The notes below the pieces were generated by a model. The model was not told where the DNA came from. It saw only the letters and a program-made list of their open reading frames with translations, and did not search any database. A DNA stretch of 64,000 nucleotides. It comes from Bradyrhizobium sp. CCGUVB1N3 (GTDB lineage Bacteria; Pseudomonadota; Alphaproteobacteria; Rhizobiales; Xanthobacteraceae). Positions 1 through 9,489 of the stretch are shown here, piece by piece (the first letter of the stretch is position 1; every line of letters begins with the position of its first letter). The stretch covers positions 2,604,001 to 2,668,000 of the forward strand of contig NZ_JANADR010000001.1 of assembly GCF_024199925.1 (NCBI RefSeq), read 5' to 3'. The position numbers were made by a program, and so were the translations under genes.

Positions 1-2415
1 CTGCGCAAAACTGTAGGACACGTCGATCTCGCGCACCTCGACGCCGTTCTTGCGGGCGTCGCCGACGATCTGTGCCGGGGCGTAAAAGCCCATCGGCTGG
101 GAGTTGAGAAGCCCGCAGCAAAATGCATCGGGATGATAATATTTTAGCCAGGACGAAATGTAGACGAGCTGGGCGAAGCTCGCGGCATGGCTCTCCGGAA
201 AACCGTAGGAGCCAAACCCCTTGATCTGGTCGAAACAGCTCCTGGCGAAGTCGGGATCGTAGCCGCGCGCCACCATGTTGCTGATCAGCTTGTCCTCGTA
301 TTTGCCGATGGTGCCGACATTGCGGAAGGTCGCCATCGAGCGGCGCAGGCCGTTGGCCTCCTCGGAGGTGAATTTTGCCGCCTCGATCGCGATGCGCATC
401 GCTTGTTCCTGAAACAGGGGTACGCCCATCGTCTTGTGCAGCACCTTGTAGAGCTCATCCTTGTCGCCATGCTCCGGTGACGGAGATGGATAGCTCACTT
501 TTTCCTGGCCGTTCCGCCGCCGCAAGTAAGGATGCACCATATCGCCCTGGATCGGCCCCGGCCGCACGATCGCGACCTCGATGACCAGATCGTAGAAGGT
601 CCGCGGCTTCAGGCGCGGCAGCATGTTCATCTGCGCGCGGCTCTCGACCTGGAACACGCCGAGCGACTCCCCGAGGCACAGCATGTCGTAAACCTTGGGA
701 TCGTCCTGCGGGACGCTCGCCAGAACCCAGCGCTCACCTTTGTGTTCGTCGATCAGATCAAAGCATTTGCGGATGCAGGTCAGCATGCCCAGCGCCAGCA
801 CGTCGACCTTCATCATGTTGAGCGCATCGACGTCGTCCTTGTCCCATTCGATGAAGGTGCGGTCGTCCATCGCGGCATTGCCGATCGGCACATAGGTGTC
901 GAGCCGGTCTTGCGTGAGCACATAGCCGCCGACATGCTGCGAGAGATGGCGCGGGAACTCGATCAGCTCGGTCGCAAGCTCGACCGCGAGGCTGATCATG
1001 GGATTGTCGGGATCAAGCCCGGCCTGCTTCACCTGCATGTCGTTGAGGCCCTTGCCCCAGCTTCCCCATACCGTGTCGGCGAGCGCCGCGGTGACGTCCT
1101 CGGTCAGGCCCAGCGCCTTGCCGACATCGCGGATGGCGCTGCGCGGACGATAATGGATAATGGTCGCGATGATCGCGGCGCGATGGCGGCCGTAGCGGCG
1201 ATAGACATATTGCATCACCTCCTCGCGCCGCGAATGCTCGAAATCGACGTCGATATCAGGCGGCTCCAGCCGCTCCTTGGAGATGAAGCGCTCGAACAAC
1301 AGATCGACCTTGGTCGGATCGACCGAGGTGATGCCGAGCACGTAGCACACGGCGGAATTCGCCGCCGAGCCCCGGCCCTGGCACAGAATGTTCTGGCTGC
1401 GCGCATAATGGACGATGTCGTGCACGGTGAGAAAATAATGCGCGTATTTCAGCTCGGCGATCAGCGCGAGCTCCTTGTGCAGGGTGGCGCGGAGCTTGTC
1501 GTCGATCCTGCCGCCGAAACAAGTCTGCACGCCGGCCCAGGTCAGATCCTCCAGATGCCCTTGCGCGGTCTTGCCCGGCGGCACCGGCTCGTCCGGATAT
1601 TGATATTTGAGCTGGTCGAGCGAGAAGTCGATTGCGTCTGCAAAGCGCACGGTTTCTGCGATCGCCGCAGGGACATCGCGGAACAGCCGCGCCATTTCCC
1701 GCGGTGACTTCAAAAAGCGTTCGGCATTGGCCTCCAGCTTCCTCCCGATCGCCTCGATCGTGGTTTTTTCCCGGATGCAGGTCAGCACGTCCTGCAAGGG
1801 ACGGCGCGCGTGATGGTGATAGAGCACTTCGTTGGTCGCAAGCAGCGGCACCTTTGCATTCGCCGCGAGACCATCGAGCCGCGCGAGACGGCGCCGGTCG
1901 TCGCCGCGGTAGAGCAGGCTCGCCGCCAGCCACACGCCCTCGGCGCGGCTCGCCTTCAGTTTTCCGAGAACATCCAGCGCTTGTCCCGGCTCGAAGCGAT
2001 GCGGCAGTGTCAGGACCAGAAGCTGGCCTTCGGCAAACTCCAGGAGATCGGCGAAGCTGAGATGGCATTCGCCCTTCTCGATCCGCGTGATGTCGTCGCC
2101 GCGCTTGCCCCGGGTGAGAAGCTGGCAGAGCCGACCGTAAGCGGTGCGGTCGCGCGGATAGACCAGGATGTCGGGCGTATCATCGATGAAGACGATGCGC
2201 GCGCCGATCAGGAGTTTTGGCTTGTGCAGCACCTCGGCATTGTCGAGCTCTTTGTAAGCGCGCACGACGCCGGCGAGCGTGTTGTGATCGGCAATCCCGA
2301 TCGCGGGAATGCCCAGAATGCCGGCCTGATGCACATAGGCGCGCGGATCCGAGCCGCCGTGCAGGAAGGAGAAGTTGGTGGTGATGCCGATCTCGGCATA
2401 GGCTGGCGTATTCAT
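1..2415 (-). CDS. dnaE2: Error-prone DNA polymerase DnaE2 (ImuC), 3' end outside window
   Basis: C-family polymerase alpha subunit that carries out SOS mutagenic translesion synthesis with ImuA and ImuB. I read the minus strand from ATG 2415: it stays open for 805 codons to the left edge, so the C-terminal part (family length is about 1,050-1,150 residues) is missing. Visible features are an N-terminal PHP domain starting with [10 protein letters not shown], and a palm motif PDIDVDF near residue 387 that carries catalytic aspartates. The start ATG overlaps the imuB stop (ATGA), so the two are translationally coupled. Being third in an imuA-imuB-dnaE2 cassette behind an SOS box separates it from housekeeping DnaE1. 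Confidence 0.95.
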   Translation of the reverse strand, partial: MNTPAYAEIGITTNFSFLHGGSDPRAYVHQAGILGIPAIGIADHNTLAGVVRAYKELDNAEVLHKPKLLIGARIVFIDDTPDILVYPRDRTAYGRLCQLLTRGKRGDDITRIEKGECHLSFADLLEFAEGQLLVLTLPHRFEPGQALDVLGKLKASRAEGVWLAASLLYRGDDRRRLARLDGLAANAKVPLLATNEVLYHHHARRPLQDVLTCIREKTTIEAIGRKLEANAERFLKSPREMARLFRDVPAAIAETVRFADAIDFSLDQLKYQYPDEPVPPGKTAQGHLEDLTWAGVQTCFGGRIDDKLRATLHKELALIAELKYAHYFLTVHDIVHYARSQNILCQGRGSAANSAVCYVLGITSVDPTKVDLLFERFISKERLEPPDIDVDFEHSRREEVMQYVYRRYGRHRAAIIATIIHYRPRSAIRDVGKALGLTEDVTAALADTVWGSWGKGLNDMQVKQAGLDPDNPMISLAVELATELIEFPRHLSQHVGGYVLTQDRLDTYVPIGNAAMDDRTFIEWDKDDVDALNMMKVDVLALGMLTCIRKCFDLIDEHKGERWVLASVPQDDPKVYDMLCLGESLGVFQVESRAQMNMLPRLKPRTFYDLVIEVAIVRPGPIQGDMVHPYLRRRNGQEKVSYPSPSPEHGDKDELYKVLHKTMGVPLFQEQAMRIAIEAAKFTSEEANGLRRSMATFRNVGTIGKYEDKLISNMVARGYDPDFARSCFDQIKGFGSYGFPESHAASFAQLVYISSWLKYYHPDAFCCGLLNSQPMGFYAPAQIVGDARKNGVEVREIDVSYSFAQ

Positions 2416-4064
2416 GCGAAGAGACCGTGCACATACCAGTTGGCGGGAACGGACCTGCCCTCCTCGTCCACGAGCTCGCTGTCGTAGAGACCATCGCGAA
2501 AGATCCAGAACCGCAGGCCTTCGGCATCCTCGACGCGAAAATAATCCCGCGTGAGCTGCTTGCCGTCCTGGCGCCACCATTCCATCGCGATGCGCTCGGG
2601 CCCTTCCACCCGCACCACCGCATGCAGCGCGCGTCGCCAGGTGAATTGATGCGGCGCTCCGTCCGGCACGGTCGCGAACGGCACCTTGATCGGCTCCGGT
2701 CTGTCGAACAGCCGCAACGGGCGCAGCGGTGGCTCGCTCTCAACGCGCGATGGCCATTCGGCCTGCGCGGCGGCGGCGAGATGATGCTGCGCGGGCGCGG
2801 CCAGCACGGCGCACTCCGGGATATGCGTATCCTGCGGCCGGTGCACGACGACGCGCTTGCCGCCGATCCGCGCGGCGATGCGGTCGATCAGCGCGGCGAG
2901 CTCGTCATTATCGTGGACGTGCGCATCGAGATCGCGCTGCTCCTGCACCACGATCTCGGTGCGGCTCGCCGAGAGACGGACCATGTCGAAGCCGAAGCCG
3001 GGATCGAGGGGATCGGCGAGCGCGTCGAGCCGCTCGCGGAACAGACGATCGATGACTGCACTTCGTGTCACCGGGCGCCCCGTCTCGACCATGATCGCGC
3101 GCACCACGCCGTCGGTGCGGAAGAAGGAAGCCTCCAGCCGCCGCGCGCCCTTGCCTTGCTTCTCCATCGAGACGATCAGCGTATCCGCGAGCCGCGACAG
3201 CGTCATCGCGATCATGGTGTCGGTCGCGATCGGCTCGGCGAAGCGCTTTTCCACGATGTAGTCAGGCAGCGGCTTGCGCGGGCTGATCGGCGCATCGCCT
3301 TGCCCCAGCGCATGCGCGAGCAGCGTCGAGAAGCGCGCACCGAAGCGCGCCGTGATCTCATGGGGGCTGCGCGAGGCGACATCGCCGATGGTTTTCAGGC
3401 CGGCGCGGCGCAGGCCCGTGGTGATGGCGTCGTCCGCGCCGAGCGCCGAGACCGGGAAGCGGTTGATCGCTTCCGCCTCCGCGCCATCGGCAACGATGGT
3501 GCTAGGTGCCTGCCGCGTCAGCGTGCGCGCGCAGATCGAGGTCGAGGCGATCGCCGCGCTGATCGCAAACCCCTGCCGCGCCAGCGCACGAACGAGCGCC
3601 TGCAACAGGTTGGCTTCGCCGCCGAACAGATGCGCGCAGCCGGTGACGTCGAGAAAGAGGCCATGCGGGGGATCGAGCGCCACCAGCGGCGTGAAGCGGT
3701 CGCACCAGTCGGCGATATCCTCGAGCGTCTTGGCATCCGCCGCGACATCGGCGTCGAACACCTTTAATTCCGGACAGATCGCGCGGGCATTCGCCAGCGG
3801 CTGGCCGATATGCAGGCCGAGGCGGCCGGCCGCGTCATCGAGCGCGTAGATCGAGAGCGCGTTGTTTTCCTTGGCAACGACGATGCTCGGCTGATCATTT
3901 CGTTTTAACGCGTTTTCTTCACGCGAACCGATGTCCACTTCGCTTGAAAATGCTTTATCCGGCCTTTCGCTGATGAGCGAAAGCACCCGCTTGATGCGAT
4001 CGATGGGCAGGCGCGGCAGCCACAGGCTGAGGATACGACGACGGTTCGCTGAACTGGCACTCAT
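2412..4064 (-). CDS. imuB: Y-family polymerase-like mutasome protein ImuB
   Basis: Catalytically inactive Y-family homologue that links DnaE2 to the sliding clamp during SOS mutagenesis (family knowledge). The protein is 550 residues from ATG 4064 ([20 protein letters not shown]), which has GGAAG just upstream. The open frame extends 63 bases further to 4127, but the family begins at the LSLWLPRLP motif, so I prefer the shorter form. A segment [14 protein letters not shown] replaces the usual acidic polymerase site. [12 protein letters not shown] at about 448-459 is a conserved C-terminal landmark, perhaps part of the clamp contact. The gene starts inside imuA (110-base overlap) and ends in an ATGA overlap with dnaE2. 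Confidence 0.93.
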   Translation of the reverse strand: MSASSANRRRILSLWLPRLPIDRIKRVLSLISERPDKAFSSEVDIGSREENALKRNDQPSIVVAKENNALSIYALDDAAGRLGLHIGQPLANARAICPELKVFDADVAADAKTLEDIADWCDRFTPLVALDPPHGLFLDVTGCAHLFGGEANLLQALVRALARQGFAISAAIASTSICARTLTRQAPSTIVADGAEAEAINRFPVSALGADDAITTGLRRAGLKTIGDVASRSPHEITARFGARFSTLLAHALGQGDAPISPRKPLPDYIVEKRFAEPIATDTMIAMTLSRLADTLIVSMEKQGKGARRLEASFFRTDGVVRAIMVETGRPVTRSAVIDRLFRERLDALADPLDPGFGFDMVRLSASRTEIVVQEQRDLDAHVHDNDELAALIDRIAARIGGKRVVVHRPQDTHIPECAVLAAPAQHHLAAAAQAEWPSRVESEPPLRPLRLFDRPEPIKVPFATVPDGAPHQFTWRRALHAVVRVEGPERIAMEWWRQDGKQLTRDYFRVEDAEGLRFWIFRDGLYDSELVDEEGRSVPANWYVHGLFA

Positions 4065-4746
4065 CACACTTCCATTCCATGATCCACCGGCCGACCGGGC
4101 CATGACGATTGCGAACGAGTTCGGCATCGAAGCAAGGCGCGCCCCAGGCGCTCCACGCAGATCCCGGCGGCGAATGCGCCGCCCGCAACATCCATCTGGT
4201 TTCCGCGGTTGACGGCAGAGGGTTTGCTGCCATCCGCAGCAGCAGCCCGGTTACGCCGGAAGCTTGGGCTGCAAGCGTCAACTTGCGGCTCGCCACGAGA
4301 TCGAATTGTCTGGTCTCGCCCCAGAGCTCGAGCACGACGGCACCCAGCGCATCGCAGGCAAGCGCATCGGCTGACGTCCGCAGCGCGCTCTCGACATCGA
4401 CAGCGCGCACCATCACCACGCGACGCGGATCAAGGCCGAGCTCGGCAAGCCCGCTCATCGACAGCGCGCCTGTCTCGATTTCCGAAAAGTCCTGGCGCAC
4501 CCACAACAGCGGCCGGCGCGCAGTCACGCGGCCGGCGAGTCCCGTGACAAACCCCGTCGCGGCCGTGCCCTGACGTCCCTCGCAAAACACTTCGTGGATC
4601 GCGGCGCGTGCCAGCCCACCCTGCAAAGCCTGATCGGCTTCCGGGTGGCCGAGCGCCACGCGATCGCGATGATGCGCGGCCTCCGACGTCTCGATGCGCT
4701 CGATCTGGCCGCGCAAAGCCGCAAGCGCGCTTGTGCGTGCGCTCAT
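3955..4746 (-). CDS. imuA: Mutasome accessory protein ImuA (RecA-like fold)
   Basis: First gene of the SOS mutagenesis cassette, 263 residues. ImuA proteins resemble RecA/SulA and help assemble the ImuB-DnaE2 mutasome. I chose ATG 4746 (MSARTSALAALRG) because AAGGAG lies nine bases upstream; the open frame continues to 4812, which is next to the SOS box and so probably lies in the leader. The conserved family segments AAIHEVFCEGRQGTA and [17 protein letters not shown] are present. The last 110 bases are also the start of imuB in another frame. An unusual polar tail ([12 protein letters not shown]) is encoded in that overlap. Confidence 0.92.
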   Translation of the reverse strand: MSARTSALAALRGQIERIETSEAAHHRDRVALGHPEADQALQGGLARAAIHEVFCEGRQGTAATGFVTGLAGRVTARRPLLWVRQDFSEIETGALSMSGLAELGLDPRRVVMVRAVDVESALRTSADALACDALGAVVLELWGETRQFDLVASRKLTLAAQASGVTGLLLRMAANPLPSTAETRWMLRAAHSPPGSAWSAWGAPCFDAELVRNRHGPVGRWIMEWKCDECQFSEPSSYPQPVAAAPAHRSHQAGAFAHQRKAG

Positions 4747-4814
4747 TGCTCGCCGCTCCTTGCCTGATGGGTCGCCAGGATCGTCAGAAAGACAAACGAT
4801 CGGCTGGCTCATTT

Positions 4815-4829
4815 GTTCATGATATGTTC
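4815..4829. promoter_or_regulatory. LexA (SOS) box, GTTC-N7-GTTC
   Basis: Two exact GTTC half-sites at 4815-4818 and 4826-4829 are separated by seven bases. This is the direct-repeat LexA operator of alphaproteobacteria. It lies 69 bases upstream of the imuA start on the minus strand and 86 bases upstream of the DUF4130-UdgX gene on the plus strand, so one box could repress both directions. The match is read directly from the sequence; control of the plus-strand gene is inference. Confidence 0.9.
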
Positions 4830-4914
4830 TAATATAAAGCTAACAGCGCCGCCGGAGTCAATCGAATTGGCGCGCCCGCAGATTCGTGAGTGGAATCAAG
4901 AGGATTCAAGTGCC

Positions 4915-6312
4915 ATGTACCTCATCACCCTCGATAGCGAGACGGATTTCGACGGCTGGCGCAAAGCCGCACGCGCGCTGGCACTGCATCACATCGCCCC
5001 CGTGGACGTGACGTGGGGCGTGCAAGGCCAAACCAAGGATCAGATGCCGTCCGGCCTGTCCGAGGCACAGAACCTTCCGCCGATCGAAATCGAAAACACC
5101 TTCAACGTGCCGTCCAATTTCATCGAGCTTGCGCGCGTCGCGATCCTCTATCGCGATGCCCAGCGCTTTGCGCTGCTCTATCGCCTGCTGTGGCGGTTGA
5201 AAGCCGATCACGATCTATCGGCAGCGATGAGCGATCCCGATGTCGCGCTGGCCACCGCGATGGCAAACAGCGTGCATCGCGACGTGCAGCGGATGCGCGA
5301 TGTCGTCCGTTTCCGCGAGATCGGACGCGAGCAGAAGGCGCATTATGCCGCCTGGTTCGTGCCGGAGCATCACATCGTCGAATTCGCCGCATCTTTCTTC
5401 GCGCGCCGTTATGCCGACATGCCCTGGTCGATCCTCACGCCCGACATCTGCGCCCATTGGGACGGGCACGTGATCTCGTTCACGCCGGGGATCAGCCAGA
5501 CGGAGATGCCTGCACCCAACCGATTGGAGGAGACCTGGCGCCGCCACTTCCACCCGGACCGGCCGATCGCACCGGAAGCATCCAACAAGCGCGTGAGGAA
5601 CCTCCCGGAAGCCTCGATACTTGAACCTCTGCTCGCCGATGCCGAGCGCTGGACCGGCGGACGGACCACCCCGCGTCCGGAGGCAGCCATGCCACGCAAA
5701 CCCGCCGCTGATGATCTCGAAACGCTGCGCGAGGAAGCTGCTCATTGTCGCGCCTGCCCTCTCTACAAGGATGCGACCCAGACAGTGTTCGGTGAAGGCC
5801 CGAAGTCCGCCACCATCATGCTGGTCGGCGAGCAGCCCGGCGACAAGGAAGACATCGCCGGTCATCCCTTCGTGGGACCAGCCGGGCAGATGCTCGACCG
5901 CGCGCTGGAAGAGGCCGGCGTCGACCGCAGGAAGGTCTACGTCACCAATGCGGTGAAACACTTCAAATTCGTGCCGCGCGGAAAAATCCGTCTGCACCAG
6001 AAGCCGAGCACGCCGGAGATCCGCGCCTGCCGGCAATGGTATCAACGAGAACTGGCGGTCCTCCAGCCCAGCCTCGTCGTCGCGATGGGCGCGACCGCCG
6101 CGCAAAGCGTGTTCGGCAAGATTACGCCGATTGGCAAGAACCGCGGCCGGCTGATCGATCTTGCCGACGGCCGCAAGGCGCTGGTGACGGTGCACCCGTC
6201 CTATCTGCTGCGGCTGCCGGATCCCAAGGCCAGGGAGCTGGAGTACCAGCGTTTTGTCGACGACCTGAAGATCGCAGCTGGATTCCGGGAAAAATCGGCA
6301 CGGGCAGCGTGA
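4915..6312 (+). CDS. DUF4130-UdgX fusion: uracil-DNA binding/repair protein
   Basis: Two-domain repair protein of 465 residues. Residues 1 to about 230 form a DUF4130 domain (function unknown, usually paired with a radical-SAM DNA repair protein). From about 265 to 460 lies a UdgX-type family-4-like uracil-DNA glycosylase: CRACPLYKDATQTVFGEGP (cysteines expected to bind an Fe-S cluster), GEQPGDKEDIAGHPFVGPAG near 304, NAVKHFKF, the loop GKIRLHQ with His361, and VTVHPSYLLR. In UdgX the loop histidine forms a covalent bond with the uracil-site sugar, so the protein traps uracil in DNA rather than simply excising it (family knowledge). I chose ATG 4915, preceded by AAGAGGA; an open frame exists from 4813 but would overlap the SOS box. 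Confidence 0.9.
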   Translation: MYLITLDSETDFDGWRKAARALALHHIAPVDVTWGVQGQTKDQMPSGLSEAQNLPPIEIENTFNVPSNFIELARVAILYRDAQRFALLYRLLWRLKADHDLSAAMSDPDVALATAMANSVHRDVQRMRDVVRFREIGREQKAHYAAWFVPEHHIVEFAASFFARRYADMPWSILTPDICAHWDGHVISFTPGISQTEMPAPNRLEETWRRHFHPDRPIAPEASNKRVRNLPEASILEPLLADAERWTGGRTTPRPEAAMPRKPAADDLETLREEAAHCRACPLYKDATQTVFGEGPKSATIMLVGEQPGDKEDIAGHPFVGPAGQMLDRALEEAGVDRRKVYVTNAVKHFKFVPRGKIRLHQKPSTPEIRACRQWYQRELAVLQPSLVVAMGATAAQSVFGKITPIGKNRGRLIDLADGRKALVTVHPSYLLRLPDPKARELEYQRFVDDLKIAAGFREKSARAA

Positions 6313-6420
6313 TGTAACTCACGCTGCGCCGCGGCAGATACCCGTGGAGAAGCGCCGTCATTTCAACTGCCTGTCACATGCCGCGCGCAAAATCGGGGCA
6401 CAGGGACAGGAGAGTTTTCA

Positions 6421-8043
6421 ATGAGTGACCTTGCTTTACCCGGCTCCATCGAGCCGGCCTTGCGGAGGGGCCCCGACCTCGACCGCGGTTTTCATCCGCT
6501 GACCGGCATTATCTACATGGGGATCATCGCCGCGGCGCTGCTCTTCGTCGCCTACAGCATCTGGGTCGACATCGATGCGACCGGCACGCAGGTCAAGAGC
6601 ATTGCGCCCTTCCTCATGCTCTTCGTCGCGCTGCTGATCGCGCTCGGCTTCGAGTTCGTGAACGGCTTCCACGACACCGCCAATGCGGTCGCAACCGTCA
6701 TCTACACCCGCTCGCTGCCCGCCCACATTGCCGTGGTGTGGTCCGGCATGTTCAACCTGTTCGGCGTGCTGCTCTCCTCGGGCGCGGTCGCGTTCGGCAT
6801 CGTCTCGCTGCTCCCGGTGGAATTGATCCTCCAGGTCGGCTCCAGCGCCGGCTTCGCCATGGTGTTCGCGCTGTTGATCGCGGCGATCATCTGGAACGTC
6901 GGCACCTGGTATTTCGGCCTGCCGGCGTCGAGCTCGCACACGCTGATCGGTTCGATCATGGGCGTCGGCATCATGAACGCGGTCCTGCATGGCCGCAGCG
7001 GCACCTCGGGCGTCGACTGGGCCCAGGCCACCAATATCGGCAAGGCATTGCTGCTGTCGCCACTGTTCGGCTTCGCGCTCGCCGCCGGCCTGCTCCTGAT
7101 CCTGCGCACCGTGCTGCTGCGCGCCACGCCCGCTTTGTTCGGCGAGCCGAAGGGCGACCAGCCGCCGCCGTGGTGGATCCGCGGCATCCTGATCCTCACT
7201 TGCACGCTGGTGAGCTTCTTCCATGGCTCCAATGACGGCCAGAAGGGCATGGGCCTGATCATGCTGATCCTGATCGGCACTGTGCCGACGGCCTACGCGC
7301 TCAACCGCGCGCTGCCGGCGAGCCAGATCGAGGCGTTCAGCGCGAACTCGGAGGCCGCGAGCAAGGTGATCGAGGCCAAGGCCGCCGGCTACAACGTGAT
7401 CGGCAACCCGCGCCCCGCGGTGACCAACTACGTCGCTCAACACGAGGTCAATGGCGGCACGTTCCCGTCGCTCGCCGTGCTGGTGCGCGACATCGCAAAG
7501 CAGGTCACCACCTACGGCTCGCTGGCGAAGGTGCCGGCCGAAGTCGTCGGCAACACCCGCAACGACATGTACCTCGTCTCGGAAGCGATCCGCTTCCTGA
7601 TGAAGGACAAGGAGGCCGAGCTCAGCGCCAACGACGTCGCCGTGCTCACCGCCTACAAGGGCTCGCTCGACAGCGCCACGAAGTTCATCCCCGGCTGGGT
7701 GAAGATCGTGGTCGCCATCGCACTCGGGCTGGGCACCATGGTCGGCTGGAAGCGCATCGTCGTCACGGTCGGTGAGAAGATCGGCAAGACGCACCTGACC
7801 TACGCGCAAGGTGCATGTGCCGAGATCACGGCGGCCGCCACCATCGCCGCTGCCGACATCTACGGCCTGCCGGTATCGACCACGCATGTGCTGTCGTCCG
7901 GCATCGCCGGCACCATGGCGGCGAACGGCTCCGGTCTGCAATGGGCGACGATCCGCAACATCGCGATGGCCTGGGTGCTCACCCTGCCCGCCGCGATGAT
8001 CATCTCCGGCGTGCTCTACTACGTGTTCTCACGCGTGTTCTGA
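6421..8043 (+). CDS. pit: Inorganic phosphate transporter, PiT family
   Basis: Inner-membrane low-affinity phosphate:proton (or metal-phosphate) symporter of 540 residues. The two PiT signature repeats are visible: EFVNGFHDTANAVAT near residue 79 and SFFHGSNDGQKGMG near 262. PASSSHTLIGSIMG and PVSTTHVLSSGIAG are the paired membrane motifs after each half. About ten to twelve hydrophobic segments flank a large soluble loop (roughly 300-420), as in other PitA proteins. GGACAGGAGAG precedes the start. The gene stands alone between a repair gene and a strong terminator. Confidence 0.93.
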   Translation: MSDLALPGSIEPALRRGPDLDRGFHPLTGIIYMGIIAAALLFVAYSIWVDIDATGTQVKSIAPFLMLFVALLIALGFEFVNGFHDTANAVATVIYTRSLPAHIAVVWSGMFNLFGVLLSSGAVAFGIVSLLPVELILQVGSSAGFAMVFALLIAAIIWNVGTWYFGLPASSSHTLIGSIMGVGIMNAVLHGRSGTSGVDWAQATNIGKALLLSPLFGFALAAGLLLILRTVLLRATPALFGEPKGDQPPPWWIRGILILTCTLVSFFHGSNDGQKGMGLIMLILIGTVPTAYALNRALPASQIEAFSANSEAASKVIEAKAAGYNVIGNPRPAVTNYVAQHEVNGGTFPSLAVLVRDIAKQVTTYGSLAKVPAEVVGNTRNDMYLVSEAIRFLMKDKEAELSANDVAVLTAYKGSLDSATKFIPGWVKIVVAIALGLGTMVGWKRIVVTVGEKIGKTHLTYAQGACAEITAAATIAAADIYGLPVSTTHVLSSGIAGTMAANGSGLQWATIRNIAMAWVLTLPAAMIISGVLYYVFSRVF

Positions 8044-8062
8044 GCGAGGGACGCTCCACGAC

Positions 8063-8092
8063 AAAGGGCCCGCGCATCGCGCGGGCCCTTTT
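8063..8092 (+). terminator. Intrinsic terminator after pit
   Basis: A perfect 13-base stem (8063-8075 with 8079-8091), loop ATC and a T tract. It follows the pit stop codon by 20 bases. The A tract on the left side means it could also stop minus-strand transcription leaving the neighbouring amidohydrolase. Confidence 0.92.
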
Positions 8093-8114
8093 CCATTTCG
8101 TCAGGCTTGTGTGC

Positions 8115-9287
8115 TTACGACGCGGCCAAAGAGCTCTCCACCAGCTTGATCCAGTAGGACGTGCCGTAGACGATCGCCTCGTCGTTGAAATTATACGCGG
8201 GGTGATGCAGACCGGCGCTGTCGCCGTTGCCGCAGAAGATGAAGGCGCCGGGGCGCGCTTCCAGCATATAGGCAAAGTCCTCGCCGCTCATCTGCGGCGG
8301 CATCTCGTGCACATTGGCATCGCCCGCGATCTGCTTCGCCACGCGCCGAGCCACCGCGGTCTGGGCGGCATGATTGCTGGTGAGGGGATAGCTGTTCTTG
8401 TAGTGCAGATCGATCTTGGCCCCGGTGATCTGCGCGACACCCGCCACCACATCGTGCACGCGCTTTTTGACGAGCTTGCGCACCTCCGGCGTCAGCGTGC
8501 GGATGGTGCCTCTCAATTCCGCTGTCTGCGGAATGACGTTGCGGGTGTTGCCGGCATGGAATTCGCAGATCGAGATCACCGCCGACTCCAGGGGATCGAT
8601 GCTGCGGGCGACGATCGATTGCAGCGCTGTGATCACCTGCGCACCGACCACGACGGAATCGATGCATTTGTGCGGCCGCGCGGCATGGCCGCCGAGTCCT
8701 TCGATCTTGATGTCGACCGCATCGGTCGCCGCCATGACCGGCCCTGACCTGATCGCAAACGATCCGATTGGAATGCCCGGACCGTTGTGCATGCCGTAGA
8801 CCTGCTCGATCCCGAAGCGCTCCATCAGCCCGTCCTTGACCATGGCCGCGCCACCGGCGCCGCCCTCCTCGGCCGGTTGGAAGATCACCACCGCATCGCC
8901 CGCGAAGTTGCGCGTCTCGGCGAGATAGCGCGCGGCGCCGAGCAGCATCGCAGTGTGGCCGTCATGACCGCAGGCGTGCATCTTGCCGGGATTCTTGGAC
9001 GCATAAGGCAGGTTGGTCCGTTCCTCGATCGGCAGCGCATCCATGTCGGCGCGCAGGCCAATCACCTTGAGATCGCCACCTATCGGCTGCTTGCCCTTGA
9101 TCACCCCGACCACGCCGGTCTGGCCGAGACCGGTGACGACCTCATCGCAGCCAAACTCGCGCAGACGGTCCGCCACGAACGCCGCTGTGCCATGGACGTC
9201 GTACAGGAGCTCCGGATGCTGGTGAACGTGCCGCCGCCAAGCCTGGATGTCTGATTGCAGGTCAGCGACGCGGCTTACGATCGGCAT
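8115..9287 (-). CDS. M20 family metallo-amidohydrolase (hippurate hydrolase/IAA-amino-acid hydrolase type), copy 1
   Basis: Cytosolic zinc/manganese amidohydrolase of the M20D group, 390 residues; the substrate is probably an N-acyl amino acid but is not predictable. Metal-site motifs are MHACGHDGHTAMLLGAARYL, the catalytic PAEEGGAG, MHNGPG, and the C-terminal MSGEDFAYML. A dimerisation insert (GLGGHAARPHKCIDS) is present. I chose ATG 9287, preceded by GGGAG, over an upstream in-frame ATG at 9305. The downstream paralogue at 9490-10659 is near-identical over most of its length, which indicates a recent tandem duplication. Palindromes upstream suggest its own regulated promoter. Confidence 0.9.
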   Translation of the reverse strand: MPIVSRVADLQSDIQAWRRHVHQHPELLYDVHGTAAFVADRLREFGCDEVVTGLGQTGVVGVIKGKQPIGGDLKVIGLRADMDALPIEERTNLPYASKNPGKMHACGHDGHTAMLLGAARYLAETRNFAGDAVVIFQPAEEGGAGGAAMVKDGLMERFGIEQVYGMHNGPGIPIGSFAIRSGPVMAATDAVDIKIEGLGGHAARPHKCIDSVVVGAQVITALQSIVARSIDPLESAVISICEFHAGNTRNVIPQTAELRGTIRTLTPEVRKLVKKRVHDVVAGVAQITGAKIDLHYKNSYPLTSNHAAQTAVARRVAKQIAGDANVHEMPPQMSGEDFAYMLEARPGAFIFCGNGDSAGLHHPAYNFNDEAIVYGTSYWIKLVESSLAAS

Positions 9288-9304
9288 GGAGGCTCCCGGG
9301 TACA

Positions 9305-9323
9305 ATCTTTACATTGTAAAGAT
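9305..9323. promoter_or_regulatory. Perfect 19-base palindrome overlapping the start region of amidohydrolase 1
   Basis: ATCTTTACATTGTAAAGAT is a perfect inverted repeat around a central T. It ends 17 bases upstream of the amidohydrolase ATG and follows directly after a possible minus-strand promoter (TTGACG at 9352-9347, 17-base spacer, TAAGGT at 9329-9324). That is the position expected of a repressor operator. No regulator gene is adjacent. Confidence 0.6.
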
Positions 9324-9353
9324 ACCTTAGGAGCGACACTGGGAAACGTCAAG

Positions 9354-9380
9354 TCGAATCTTGACAGTGTCAAAATTCGA
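9354..9380. promoter_or_regulatory. 27-base near-perfect palindrome upstream of the -35 element
   Basis: Two 13-base arms around G9367 match at 12 of 13 positions; the core is TTGACAGTGTCAA. It ends two bases from the possible -35 element of amidohydrolase 1, where an activator or a second regulator would bind. It could also be part of a transcript hairpin. It is a different sequence from the palindrome at 9305-9323. Confidence 0.5.
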
Positions 9381-9439
9381 TCGCAAGTCCGGAATGGCAC
9401 GCGAACGCCAGCCCCGAAATGACGCAGCCAGAATGTCAA

Positions 9440-9462
9440 ATGCCCGGGACAAGCCCGGGCAT
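9440..9462. repeat. REP-like hairpin with CCCGGG arms
   Basis: Nine-base perfect arms (9440-9448 and 9454-9462) around ACAAG, in the context gaca-aatgcccgggacaagc. The same CCGGGACAAGCC core recurs at 10771-10835. It lies 28 bases past the stop of amidohydrolase 2 and may act as a weak transcript end, although no T tract follows on the minus strand. Confidence 0.6.
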
Positions 9463-9489
9463 GACCAAACGATAGCGAGTGGAACTAGC

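Noticed and set aside
532..1707. Long plus-strand open frame (391 codons) at the left edge
   Set aside because: It lies wholly within dnaE2 on the opposite strand; the translation has no family features and results from the high GC content.
6355..6377. Possible PhoB box before pit (CCGTCAT ... CTGTCAC)
   Set aside because: The two half-sites start 16 bases apart rather than 11, so they are not in the register of a Pho box.
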